Assembly: GCA_037693485.1 (NCBI GenBank)
Contig: CM075348.1
Location: forward strand, 130,583,609-130,647,608
DNA from: Kitagawia praeruptora
Taxonomy: Eukaryota; Streptophyta; Magnoliopsida; Apiales; Apiaceae
Reading direction: 5' to 3'
DNA: 64,000 nt
The position numbers were made by a program, and so were the translations under genes. Of this stretch, positions 56,329 through 64,000 are shown piece by piece. Every line of letters starts with the position of its first letter. Within the stretch, counting starts at the first letter, position 1. A model generated the notes under the pieces. It did no database searches. It was not told the origin of the DNA and saw only the letters and a list, made by a program, of their open reading frames with translations.

Positions 56329-56884
56329 GGCAAGTGCTCAAATACAAACCAATCTTAAAATACAAACCTACAAACCAATACTAGATTAATTATATTTCAT
56401 GTATTCTAAGGTTTCCGCCAAGGGTACCTTCACAAAAAATGCTTAAAATAATTGGCTCTATCCAACAAAAAAAATAAAAAAATTTCAAAAAAAAAAAAAA
56501 AATCTTGCCGTGGAAATGCGAAGCATTTAAGACAGTAAACGGATGAGTTAGGTAGTCATGAGGGCCGAAGGCTCTCGACACACCCGTCAATCGTCTATTG
56601 CCTTTACCATTGATTGCCATTCCTTACAACTTTAGAATGATAAAGGCGCGAAGCGCCGTACAAGAAGGTGCGAAGCACCGTTAACCAGTGAAATCCACTG
56701 CCACGTCATCACGTGAACAGTGAATTTTTTTTTTTTTTTTTTTTTTTTTTGTTGGATAGAGCCAATTATTTTAAGCATTTTTTGTATTGGGGTACCCCTA
56801 GTTTGGTCATTAGATTAGCTTGAAATATTAGATTATGCTTGGTTTGTAGGTTTGTATTTTAAGGAGGTTTGTATTGGAGTAGCC

Positions 56885-56886
<2 letters not shown>
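56329..56886. mobile_element. Foldback/MULE-like element with long inverted ends, inside element C
   Basis: Inverted ends of about 137 bp (56329-56466 and 56751-56886) share AATACAAACC, TTAAAATACAAACCTACAAACC and AAAAATGCTTAAAATAATTG, separated by an A-rich run on one side and a T-rich run on the other. The element sits in a TA microsatellite (56301-56328 and 56887-56953), so its target duplication cannot be defined. The centre carries four short hairpins with C(GAA)G loops. No transposase is encoded, so it is non-autonomous. Confidence 0.8.
56514..56679. other. Four C(GAA)G mini-hairpins in the foldback element
   Basis: Stems closed over GAA: AAATGC/GCATTT (56514-56528), GAGGGCC/GGCTCTC with one G-T pair (56560-56576), GGCGC/GCGCC (56645-56657) and GGTGC/GCACC (56667-56679). 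Three contain GCGAAGC, a DNA heptamer known to form an exceptionally stable hairpin. Stem sequences differ while the loop is constant. Confidence 0.85.

Positions 56887-56953
<67 letters not shown>
56887..56953. repeat. AT microsatellite
   Basis: About 33 AT dinucleotides right of the foldback element; a shorter TA run (56305-56328) lies on its left. Together they are the original TA array of element C, split by the insertion. Confidence 0.95.
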
Positions 56954-56955
<2 letters not shown>

Positions 56956-57534
56956 TTGATTCTGTTATACATATGCCATAGCATGCATGCCTACTTTCAA
57001 GTTGAATTGATGTACTTATTCCCTAAATTATTGTTGGCTTATAAGTTAGATAGTGAATATATCGATTATAAGCCCGATATTGCTAAGACCCTTAGCGAAG
57101 CGCATACGAATCTCATTCTTCGAATATAGACCGAGAGTCGGTATTTCATGATATATCATGATTATTTTTTTGGGGGAAAATATTTAAGTAAATATTTTCC
57201 ATTGTTTATTTATTGAATATTATTTGGAGTAATCATTTGAGTATTCAACGAATATTACTTTGAATACTCATTAGAGCTTTATTTATTTAAGGAATATTAT
57301 TTTGAATATTCATTCGTGATTATTTACGTAATGAATATTATTTCGAATATTCATTCGACCTTTATTTATGTGATGAATATTATCTTCAATATTCATCTAG
57401 AGTTGATTTATTTATCGAATATTATTGTCAATATTCATTTAAGGTCCACTCAATTATCAAGTCCTGTTTCGAGTATACATTTGGAATATTATTTCTTCAA
57501 TAAGTATTATCAATTGGAATATTCACTATTTATT

Positions 57535-57850
57535 CAGTGAATATTATTTCGAACATTCATTCGAGTTTTATTATTTGGTAAGTATTATTCTTCGAATATT
57601 CACTATTTGTTCAGTGAATATTATTTCGAATATTCATTTGAATTTTATTATTTGATAAGTATTATTCTTCGAATATTCACTATTTGTTCAGTGAATATTA
57701 TTTCGAATATTCATTCGAATTTTATTTATTTGATAAGTATTATTCTTCGAATATTCACTATTTGTTCAGTGAATATTATTTCGAATATTCAATCGAGTTT
57801 TATTTATTTGATAAGTATTATTAATATGAAATATTCATTATTTATTTAAT
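57535..57850. repeat. 77-bp tandem array rich in GAATATTC, element C
   Basis: Four units starting CAGTGAATATTATTTCG at 57535, 57612, 57689 and 57767. Each contains several GAATATTC palindromes. More degenerate units extend left to about 57190. The frames across it are repeat translations only. Confidence 0.9.
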
Positions 57851-58418
57851 GAATAATATTTGTGAATATTTATTCAAGGATTATTCCAAGCAATATTCTT
57901 TCAATATTTACGACTTAATAAACAGTCTTCGAATATTCATTTAATTCTGGTTAACCAAGCTTTAAAATATATTATTTCGCTCAAATCTTATCTTCGATCT
58001 TCAAATATTTTGTAAACTAGTCTGAGCATTATTATTATTATTTTATCAAGGAAGGTTCTCAAAACTCCGTTCTTCATTCGAATCTGTCTTCTAAAATATA
58101 AGAGAACCTTACTTGAGAATTGTTATTTCTTGACTACCCGATCATATACTTGTTAAACTATTCTTTTCACTTGCAACTTGGTTGCTAACCATCAAATTGA
58201 GTCTGTATGTTACTTCCTCAACATTTGAGGGGTAAGATTATTGGGACAAGTCAATATCCATTCACAAGCATCAGCTTGGGTAATATTGGTGAATTTTCCT
58301 TTCCAACTAGATACGACTACTTCGTGGAGTCTTATCAACAAGTATTATACTTGGGGAAAGGGGGACGAGATTTACGTTTCAGAATCATGGATTTACGCGA
58401 ACTAGGAGTATTTGTGTA

Positions 58419-58620
58419 AGAGGCTGTGGGACAGTCCATCATTGAAAATCGGTGAGAGGCTGTGGGATAGTCCATCCTTGAAATAGGGTCCGAGTGGCGC
58501 CGGTCCCGTCTATGCCCAACCGTTGGCTAGGGAGATCCGGTATATGGTGGTGTCCATATGTTCTTCCTTCTACATGTAGAGAAATAAATCTTGAGATGCA
58601 CAACCTACGACTGATCATCG
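58419..58620 (+). repeat. 36-bp repeats and palindrome block of element C
   Basis: Two copies of AGGCTGTGGGA(C/T)AGTCCATC at 58421 and 58457 are followed by the palindrome TCTACATGTAGA (58569-58580) and CGACTGATCATCG (58608-58620), 27 bases apart, as in A and B. Confidence 0.8.
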
Positions 58621-59397
58621 TAAGGCGGTGTCATCTGGCTCGACATACTCCAGTATTGGTTCACTATCCAGAATCTATTTATTTCTCTGCAACATTATCA
58701 TTGTTGGCAGGGTTGAAAAGTGTTTGAACTGGAATTGCAATATTCTTCCTGCAAGTTCCTCTTTTATGATAATTGAGGATATCTTGCTTATCTTTTGCAT
58801 AGTAGATACTTCCACAGAAAATACATTTTGAGTTACCTAGTAACTTCATCTTTTATGTTATACTGGCATCATTTCCGTTAACGCATGGCATATGGTTTCA
58901 AAGATAATTTGAACTGTTATATATTATCACTGTTCAATTATATTTTTGGTGGGCTATGGCTCACCCTTGCTTTATTTATCTATATCACAACAACAGCTAG
59001 ATCTGATGGCCGCGCCAGTCGCAATCGGTGCAAGCAAGCTATAACTGTCAGAAGGTTAAACCGCGGAGGTCATAGCTACCATGGCTGAAGAGTAAGCTAC
59101 TAGTAGGCTAGTTGTTAGAATTTGAGTATCAAATGTATTTATTATATGGCATATACAAATGGATGGCAAAGAGTATGTAATGGTTAATTGTAAACCTTTT
59201 GGGTTGTAAGAACTCAATCTTGCGATTAATAATATTTGGTAATTACTCTGATTTCATCTCTGGGACTATAACGGGTGTGTTTTGTGTTGTTGTTTTGGGT
59301 CACAAGGTTGTACTTTAATTTATGTTGGTCTTGTGGAAGGAAATTGAGACCGTAACGACCAGATCCCTGACCCCGGATCAGGGGGTGTTACATCCTT

Positions 59398-60087
59398 GAA
59401 CTTAAATTTTCACACCTTCACCCAAGCCTCGTTACAACCCATTTTATGAATTCCTTATTTTTGGTGCAATCCGGAATTTAGGTAGACATGCAAGGTTAGG
59501 TAGAGCGCATGGATTTAGATTTGGAGTTGAGTGAAATCTCTAGCCCATACATGTGTGATGCATTATTGAGAGATGTGAGATTTTTCACCATACAAATTTC
59601 ATCTTCTTAATGCGAAGCCATGTATGCTTTGTGATAATCTTGTCTAGTGTTCACGATTGATGTACATTCATTCTACCTTTAGTGCCATGGTTACATTTTG
59701 CACAAGGTGTGTTATCTTGATTCTTGAATTGGGTGTTAGCTCATTTTAGTGGATGACATGGTGAATAGCTCTATATGTTTAATTTTAATTACAAGTAGAT
59801 ATAGCACCATGCTTGGCTTGTTTCCTATGTGTATGACGATTCAGACATGTAGATGTAGTAGTAGCGTAATTAGTAGGATATAGTAGGTTCTTGTTGGTTA
59901 GTGATTTTTGTGATTTTGCGGGTACATCATCTATAAACCCTCACGAGATGAAACTCGTCCTCCAAGGCTACTTTGGGGTTTAAACGATGGTTTGAACGCT
60001 CTTGTTCAACCATTTCCTTTTTTAGAATAATGAATCTAGTTTAGTGTTCTAGTTGTTAATATTAGTTTGCTCGGGACTAGCAAAGTT
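59398..60087 (+). other. GYP6 3' untranslated region right of element C
   Basis: Continuation of the sequence interrupted by element C at 53844; the junction is proven by the TCCTT duplication. No gene is visible. Confidence 0.65.
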
Positions 60088-60103
60088 CAAGTGGGAGAAG
60101 ATT
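60088..60103 (+). promoter_or_regulatory. GYP6 polypurine tract
   Basis: CAAGTGGGAGAAGATT directly before TGATAACG is a typical purine tract at the start of a 3' LTR. Confidence 0.7.
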
Positions 60104-61406
60104 TGATAACGTGTATTTTATACACATTTTATCTTTCATTCTCTTGCACTTTTGTTAGTTTTGAATGTAGTTTTATCGATATTAATTATGTTTTCCATTT
60201 TTCAGTACTGCATGCTCATGTGCTCGAAAGATGGCTTATTTTGGGCTTGAAAGCAAAGATTATTCAAGAGGGAATTTAGAAGATGCAAGCTCGCGATGCC
60301 GGGAGGTTTTTAATGTATTATCTTGAAGAGTTTGCCTCGCACGGCCGTTCCGCAAGCCGTTCAAAGAGTTTAAAGGAGCAGTCTATTGTACGGGCTGCTG
60401 TACGGCCATTCATCAGGCCGTACAGCACTTGCTGGAATTTTTTTGGAGCAATTTGACTCTCTTGCCCTCTTGTATAATGGTTGTATTAATAGAGTAGTTG
60501 TAAACCAAGCAATCATATCTTATCTTCATCCATCCTTATCATATCTAGAGCATTCAATTAGGGTCAGAAGTAGAGAGATGACATTTATTACTCATAATTT
60601 AGCATTGATTATGAGTAACTAACTTTATATATTTGGCTCAAGGAAGGAGCTCTTGTACTAAACCCACTTCATTTTTAAGTAAGATCTATTTCGCTTTATC
60701 TTTAATGCTTGTGTTGTATTGCTTATGATTTTGCTTGGAGATTTGTAAGTTGCTTCATCTTACTCTTCTTGTAATTTCAATTGCTAATTGTTTGTGCTAA
60801 TCCGTAATTGTTAGTGCATTCATTATAGTAGCACAAGGTTTAGTGTACCTAAACTCACAAGTTTAAAGTGCAAATACCTAGGTTGAGCTCCTCAATCTTG
60901 GGTTTGTCCTAACCTCTCTTTGTTTAATTCCTTGATTTGATTAAATATGTAGTGCTTCACTATTGGTTGCTAGTTTCAAGAGAACTAATTTATGTGCTTC
61001 ACTAAATTAGTGTTTATAGAAGAGAAATAAGTGATTGTGTGCTTCACCAATTATCTTCGTTAGGTAGAGATGATTATCTTACTTATATTTGTTTGGGTGT
61101 AATACTTGAGTATCCATAATCCTTGGGTCAAATATCTCTTTATCTTGCTAATTCCCTCATTGTGCTTGTGTGTTGGTAAATTTGGATGATTGTCATTAAC
61201 ATAGTTGTATTTCTATAGCAATTTATTTTTTGTATGCAAGGTGTTTGATAAAACACCACAACTAACTAAAACCCCCCATTTTCCTCACTTCTAGATTGTA
61301 AGAAATAATCTACTTGAAATCAATATTGATAGTCCTTCCCTGTGAACGAACTTACGAAAAATACTACCTTCAGCAAGCTACTTCTACAATCGGTTTCTCA
61401 AAAACA
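60104..61406 (+). repeat. GYP6 3' LTR (about 1.3 kb)
   Basis: Starts TGATAACGTGTATTTTATAC. The right end is placed at CAAAAACA (61406) by analogy with the GYP5 LTR end, so it is uncertain by some bases. A perfect 12-bp hairpin lies at 60396-60427. Text such as TTAATTCCTTGATTTGATT and CCTTCCCTGTGAACGA near the end is typical of Athila LTRs. Confidence 0.65.
60396..60427. other. Perfect 12-bp inverted repeat in GYP6 LTR
   Basis: TGCTGTACGGCC and GGCCGTACAGCA flank an 8-base loop ATTCATCA. There is no T-run after it, so it is not terminator-like. Confidence 0.9.
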
Positions 61407-61712
61407 AGTTGCTGATAAAGTAGTTTTGTAGTTTTGTATGTTAGAAGCAAAAATCCTTGGAAACTCAACTTGAAATATTTAGACTTTTAATTATGAAGAG
61501 AACTTTCCCTTATTTCAATTGTACTCAAGTAATATGAATATATATATATATATATGTTAGATATTATATATTTTTTTTTTGGTTATGGATTTATTGTCTA
61601 CGATATTTTTTCAAATTACGGGTAAAAATTTATTTGAATTAGCATTTTTAAATTGTGCACAAAACCCACTATATAGAACTGAAAGGAAAAGTATTTTAAA
61701 ATACTACGTACC
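61407..61712. other. No gene; AT-rich sequence right of GYP6
   Basis: AT-rich, with a TA run near 61538-61556. Nothing recognisable is seen. Confidence 0.6.
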
Positions 61713-61991
61713 CACTACAATAGCGTTCATGGAATAGCTATGCAAGTAAGTACGCATAATACGAATATTGCTACTTCAATAACGTTTATAGAAGTGTTAT
61801 TGGAGTGCATTTACTTGCATAACACTTACTTTATTAGCGTTCCATAATCGCTATCCAAGTAACATACTACGAGAATGTATAAATAAACGCTATGGAAGCT
61901 TAGTGCACTTCCATAGCGCCTACTTGCATAGCATTTAAAAACGTTATGCAAGTTAAAAAATAAACGTTATGCAAGACCGTTTTTGTAGTTG
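61713..61991. mobile_element. CACTA-like miniature element
   Basis: Left end CACTACAATAGCG, right end TTTTTGTAGTTG (inverse CAACTACAAAAA), one base off perfect. The 279 bp between are packed with subterminal-type short repeats in both orientations: TATGCAAG/CTTGCATA at least six times and ATAGCG/CGCTAT or AACGTTATG variants. That pattern is typical of CACTA transposase-binding ends. A 3-bp target duplication is not evident. Confidence 0.55.
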
Positions 61992-62934
61992 TGAGAGCTT
62001 CGAGCTTCGATGGTTGATCAAGTGTTTCTTGATTCAGTCTGTCCTCATAAGATGCCTACGTATCTTGCATACATTAAGAATCAGGCCAAAAAACGTAATT
62101 CTAGAGGTGAGGGATCAGACCCTTATATAGGCATTGGATGCTTTAGAATTAGCGTAGGTTTGGTAACTTGGTGGACAAGTTACACATTCTAGGTAGAATT
62201 CTGGATCCTTCCATGAGGAAGGTTGATTTTTATTGGACGTTGGTGTCTTGGAGGCTACTCTTTGAAGTGTTTGGCCTTTTGTTGGACTCACTATTGGAGT
62301 AATCACAGGTTAAATAATCAATTACGAATTTATTAATTAATTGGGTTAAATATCAAATTGGTCACTGAAGTGGTGGCCATATATCATTTTACTCACTGAT
62401 TTCAACGGGGTCTCATTTGAATCACTTAAGTTAGAATAAATATCAAACAGATACCTATAAATATGTGATCAAGAATTAAAGTAATTTTTTGTTAAATTCT
62501 ATACATTTTTCTTCAATACCACCATAACCAAATGAAAAGTCATGGGTTCTAATATTTTAGATAATATATTTAAAATTTTTAAAATCTATTTACTATTTAT
62601 TTTTAATTAAATCAAAGAAAATAACTAGAAAATCATATATAAATACGTCTAGGGCTTACTTTCATCCCATATCACGTATTCATGTAGAATAACTGGTATG
62701 GTGGTTTCTTGTTTTGCATTAAGATTTATTATGAACTGCACATCAGGATAATTCGTTAGATTATTTTTTATATGATGCGGATTTTTAATTGAAATTGAAC
62801 CGATTATAACTGATCCGAGAATTTTGAAATCAAAACCGATTTGTCGGTTGCGATTTCGATTTCAATTTAACCAAAAAACTTCAATTTCGATTTCGAGCAT
62901 CGATCTAATTCGTGTTATCTTTTTTTATTTTTAT
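61992..62934. other. No gene recognised; possible repeat remnants
   Basis: The segment 62010-62300 contains CCTTATATAGGC (62129-62140), a TATA-like site, but no domain in any frame. The segment starting 62341 (TTAAATATCAAATTGGTCAC) resembles the start of a plant miniature element but I see no matching inverted end. The rest is AT-rich. Confidence 0.45.
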
Positions 62935-63055
62935 TTTATTTTTTTATTTTACTAGTTGAACACACGCACACGCCAGGAGTCGAACTTTTGACCTCTCTTA
63001 GAGAAGCCATGATTCGTGTTGGCCTGCACCAACCCTTTGTTGGCCTAATTCGTGT
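62935..63055 (-). mobile_element. Probable tRNA-derived SINE
   Basis: On the minus strand TTGGTGCAGGCC (63032-63021) resembles a Pol III A box and AGTTCGACTCC (62986-62976) a B box, 34 bases apart as in tRNAs. GAGAGGTCAAAAGTTCG before the B box is typical of plant SINEs. A T-rich run on the plus strand to the left (A-rich tail on the minus strand, about 62920-62950) fits a 3' tail. Target duplications were not found. Confidence 0.45.
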
Positions 63056-63115
63056 TCTCGGCTAATACATGATGATTGAGCAATTGAATATCGATACAAA
63101 TGTCAGCTCAAATAT

Positions 63116-63298
63116 TACTCCCTCCGTCCCATTTTATGTGAAACTTATTCCTTTTTTGGACGTCCCAAAAAGAATGAACCTATTATGTTTACTATTTTTG
63201 AACACTACTTTTCACTATTACACCCACTACTTCTCTATTTTATACTATTAAATAAACACTATTACACCCACTATTTTCCTCCACTATCTCAAATCTAT
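63116..63298 (+). mobile_element. Stowaway-type MITE, left end only
   Basis: TA followed by CTCCCTCCGTCCC (63118-63130) is the standard Stowaway (Tc1/mariner) terminus. The opposite terminus is not in the window. Its body seems interrupted by the 177-bp MITE and perhaps by the TRIM. Confidence 0.65.
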
Positions 63299-63307
63299 TA
63301 TTAAATA

Positions 63308-63484
63308 GAGAAATGCTAGAGTCCCCAAAAAAATTCCCAAAACGGTTCCCAAAAGCTTAGTTGGCAAGTTTTGATTGGATAAGTATTTTATAAATAAGGA
63401 AATCCTTCATGGCACTAATTAAAAGATGTCATTTGGCATTTGGGAACCATTTTGGGAACCATTTTGAGACCCCTAGCATTGCTC
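63308..63484. mobile_element. 177-bp MITE with 9-bp target duplication (Mutator-like)
   Basis: Inverted ends GAGAAATGCTAGAGTC and GAGCAATGCTAGGGGTC extend about 45 bp with variants of TTCCCAAAACGGTTCCCAAA. The perfect 9-bp duplication TATTAAATA (63299-63307 and 63485-63493) is the Mutator hallmark. No coding is present. Confidence 0.88.
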
Positions 63485-63503
63485 TATTAAATATTAATAT
63501 ATC

Positions 63504-63737
63504 TGTGACAACCCGGGTCAAATCCCGAGCCTTTTTTCGAAAATCGGGTCAAGTCCCGATCACGAATCCGAAATAAGCCAAAGTAAACTGGCCTAAATGC
63601 CGCCAACTTGGGAAATCCACAAGCCCACCACAGGCTCCCAAAAGATCATGATTTGTTGGTGCACTTAGTAGTAGTACTTTACCTTATAAACTGAACTAAA
63701 GCCCCAAATCTCCTCGATGTGGGATTGGGGTGTTACA
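63504..63737 (-). repeat. TRIM 3' LTR (234 bp)
   Basis: Identical to the second copy over the 45 bases of that copy that are visible. Ends TGTGAC and GTTACA. Confidence 0.9.
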
Positions 63738-63815
63738 AACTCCCCCACTTAAACTCCTGACGTCCTCGTCAGGTCTGAGCGGATACCCCATAGGTTCCGG
63801 ATCGTTCCTCCCTAG

Positions 63816-63912
63816 CCATTGTGGGATAATACCGGCTGGCTTCGTGTCCCCACCTCCGGACCTCTGTCCATTGTGGGATAATACCACCAGCCTTCGTGTC
63901 CCCACCTCCTGC
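63816..63912. repeat. 52-bp duplication inside the TRIM
   Basis: CCATTGTGGGATAATACC occurs at 63816-63833 and 63868-63885, each followed by a similar TTCGTGTCCCCACCTCC, giving two units of about 52 bp in a 218-bp interior. Confidence 0.85.
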
Positions 63913-63940
63913 AACTTGACGAATCAAGCTTTCGAGAGTC

Positions 63941-63953
63941 GGCTCTGATACCA
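63941..63953 (-). promoter_or_regulatory. TRIM primer-binding site (initiator Met tRNA)
   Basis: Minus strand TGGTATCAGAGCC two bases before the right LTR. Confidence 0.88.
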
Positions 63954-64000
63954 TATGTGACAACCCGGGTCAAATCCCGAGCCTTTTTTCGAAAATCGGG

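Larger units (their letters stand above)
53845..59392 (+). mobile_element. Element C: 5.5-kb non-coding LTR-like element
   Basis: Starts TGTAAGAACCCAG and ends CAGGGGGTGTTACA, flanked by a perfect TCCTT duplication (53840-53844 and 59393-59397). Length (5548) almost equals element A (5531) although C carries a 558-bp foldback insertion. Shared motifs with A and B are GACCGAGAGTCGGTA (57129-57143), TCTACATGTAGA (58569-58580) and CGACTGATCATCG (58608-58620). It includes a 77-bp GAATATT-rich tandem array and two 36-bp repeats. No retroelement protein is encoded. Confidence 0.85.
52691..61406 (+). mobile_element. GYP6: 3' part of a second Athila-like gypsy element, holding element C
   Basis: A second copy of the 3'-region phrase GAGGACATG...TTTTTAAGTGGGGGAAGG occurs at 52885-52916, followed by another A-rich tract (53628-53684), element C, about 690 bases of further untranslated sequence, a polypurine tract and an LTR (60104-61406). 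The LTR differs from the GYP5 LTR apart from its first bases. No pol coding of GYP6 is present, so it is 5'-truncated. The small frames at 52690-52930 have no domain. Confidence 0.65.
63504..64000 (-). mobile_element. TRIM (terminal-repeat retrotransposon in miniature), cut by window end
   Basis: LTR copies start TGTGACAACCCGGG at 63504 and again at 63956. The complete copy (63504-63737, 234 bp) ends GGGGTGTTACA. The 218-bp interior has a primer-binding site on the minus strand (TGGTATCAGAGCC, 63953-63941) next to the right LTR, and a purine tract on the minus strand next to the left LTR (AAGTGGGGGAGTT, about 63750-63738). So the element reads right to left. No protein is encoded. The left flank ATATC (63499-63503) should recur after the right LTR beyond the window. 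Confidence 0.88.

Noticed and set aside
59020..59090. tRNA-like or small RNA gene near the right end of element C
   Set aside because: No cloverleaf or A/B box pair could be traced.
62010..62192. 60-codon frame with a clean ATG, possible host exon
   Set aside because: No domain, no splice context, and sequence around it looks repetitive; not enough to call a gene.
63504..63737. Cassandra-type TRIM with 5S rRNA in the LTR
   Set aside because: No 5S-like internal promoter blocks are visible in the LTR.

Overview
This window is plant repeat DNA, almost certainly from a large eudicot genome. Evidence for that: Ty1/copia and Ty3/gypsy LTR retrotransposons with plant-type primer-binding sites (initiator-Met for copia, tRNA-Asp-like for gypsy), a Stowaway-type end, CACTA ends, a TRIM and a probable tRNA-derived SINE. 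Composition and LTR style look like an asterid, but the exact lineage is a guess. I found no host gene, rRNA, tRNA or CRISPR. Almost every base that can be explained belongs to a nest of mobile elements.

Layout. 1-7078: a degraded copia element on the minus strand (COP1; gag, protease and reverse transcriptase remnants, then a 2-kb LTR at 5084-7078). 7138-23447: a young, nearly complete copia element on the minus strand (COP2; LTRs 7138-8272 and 22296-23447, perfect TTAAC target duplication). It carries gag, pol and a third ORF after pol, and its gag is split at 16559-22089 by a 5.5-kb non-coding LTR-like element (A, duplication ATGGA). COP2 itself sits in an LTR of an Athila-like gypsy element (GYP7; 7079-7137 and 23453-25032). 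25178-36918: a third copia element on the plus strand (COP3; two LTRs, gag, pol, third ORF, many lesions). COP3 lies in the RNase H region of a minus-strand gypsy element (GYP4; 43643 down to about 25118). GYP4 is also broken in its reverse transcriptase by element B (38377-42414, duplication CCAAC) and in its gag by a plus-strand Athila-like gypsy element (GYP5; 43644 to about 52.6 kb) that has a long uninterrupted 1123-codon pol frame. GYP5 runs without its own 3' LTR into the 3' part of another Athila-like element (GYP6; LTR 60104-61406), which holds element C (53845-59392, duplication TCCTT). C contains a foldback element (56329-56886). 61407-64000 holds small elements: a CACTA-like miniature element, a probable SINE, a Stowaway-type end, a 177-bp MITE with a perfect 9-bp duplication, and a TRIM cut by the window end.

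How the parts relate. The copia elements share one plan: LTR, initiator-Met primer site, Gag with zinc knuckles and a coiled-coil, a stop codon, then TGCAGGG, protease-integrase-RT-RNase H, and (in COP2 and COP3) a separate third ORF before a polypurine tract of the form AAATAGGGG(G)AGAT. A, B and C are one family of long non-coding elements with TGTAA...TTACA ends and shared internal motifs, probably solo LTRs of a long-LTR gypsy family or large non-autonomous derivatives.

Most promising leads: the A/B/C family with its conserved palindrome block, the conserved Gag/Pol boundary signature in three copia elements, the homologous third ORF, and the foldback element with four C(GAA)G mini-hairpins. 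All repeat identities and divergence values were judged by eye.
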